Assembly: GCA_030045215.1 (NCBI GenBank)
Contig: JASIBJ010000251.1
Coordinates: forward strand, 1-5,291
Source of the DNA: Streptosporangiaceae bacterium
Lineage (GTDB): Bacteria; Actinomycetota; Actinomycetes; Streptosporangiales; Streptosporangiaceae
Direction: 5' to 3'
Length of the DNA stretch: 5,291 bases
This document shows positions 5,213 to 5,291 of the stretch, piece after piece (the stretch's first letter is position 1; every line of letters starts with the position of its first letter). The position numbers and the translations under genes were made by a program. Below the pieces are notes generated by a model. That model was not told the origin of the DNA. It searched no databases and worked only from the letters and a program-made list of their open reading frames with translations.

Positions 5213-5291
5213 ATGGCGCGGTGTATCACGTGCGGGACTGAATTGCATCCTGAAAGGGCTTTGAAGTACGACTACTGCATGGCCAGGGAGT
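5213..5291 (+). CDS. putative zinc-ribbon protein, N-terminal part
   Basis: Only the first 26 codons are present before the right edge. They read MARCITCGTELHPERALKYD, then YCMARE. Cys4 and Cys7 form a CxxC knuckle, and Cys22 could begin a second metal-binding pair; the single T left at 5291 would fit a Cys codon next, but that is a guess. The layout CxxCG-x-x-(x)HPERA-x-KYDYC looks like a small zinc-ribbon protein found in actinomycetes; I cannot give it a function. ATG 5213 has no in-frame start upstream near it, and a weak GAAAG (5201-5205) lies 7 bases before it. The codons are sensible, with fewer GC-ending ones than in neighbours. It is divergent from the DUF1918 gene. Confidence 0.65.
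   Translation, partial: MARCITCGTELHPERALKYDYCMARE

Noticed and set aside
4999..5229. A 76-codon minus-strand frame upstream of the DUF1918 gene
   Set aside because: It is Arg/Ser-rich, has no family pattern, and is antisense to the start of the zinc-ribbon gene.
1..5291. CRISPR arrays, tRNA or rRNA genes, insertion sequences, phage or toxin-antitoxin genes
   Set aside because: I found no regularly spaced repeats, cloverleaf-like sequence, transposase motif or terminal repeats.

Overview
The window looks like ordinary chromosomal DNA of a high-GC actinomycete. Most codons in the confident genes end in G or C, GTG is used as a start, strong GGAGG-type ribosome binding sites precede several genes, and there is a DUF1918 gene, a family typical of Actinomycetota. 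I cannot name the genus. I see no rRNA, tRNA, CRISPR array, transposase or phage gene.

Left part (1-1500): the C-terminal end of a class III (PLP-dependent) aminotransferase runs in from the left edge. A 308-residue protein with about eight membrane segments follows; I do not recognise it. It ends tail-to-tail against a small SnoaL-like (NTF2-fold) gene on the minus strand, with a hairpin in the 61-base gap. That gap also holds a 40-base stretch matching 37 of 40 bases inside the downstream PHP gene.

Middle (1501-3549): the SnoaL-like gene and a PHP-domain gene diverge from a 203-base spacer. The PHP protein joins a PolX-type N-terminal helix-hairpin-helix region directly to a PHP metal-dependent phosphoesterase domain, with no polymerase domain between. 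A Tautomerase_2-type gene follows 49 bases later on the same strand, so the two probably form an operon.

Right part (3546-5291): an unrecognised 228-residue gene on the minus strand overlaps the tautomerase gene by 4 bases at the stop codons. Its first 40 or so codons are AT-richer at third positions than the rest, and they contain a perfect 17-base palindrome. An AT-rich divergent region (about 4233-4389) with an 8-base inverted repeat and a candidate leaderless promoter separates it from a small CxxC protein. A DUF1918 gene converges on that small gene. A putative zinc-ribbon gene, only 26 codons of which are visible, starts at 5213 and runs off the right edge.

The genes do not assemble into one recognisable pathway or defence system. 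The most interesting points are the duplicated PHP-gene fragment, the polymerase-less PolX-like protein, and the regulatory-looking symmetry around 4150-4390.
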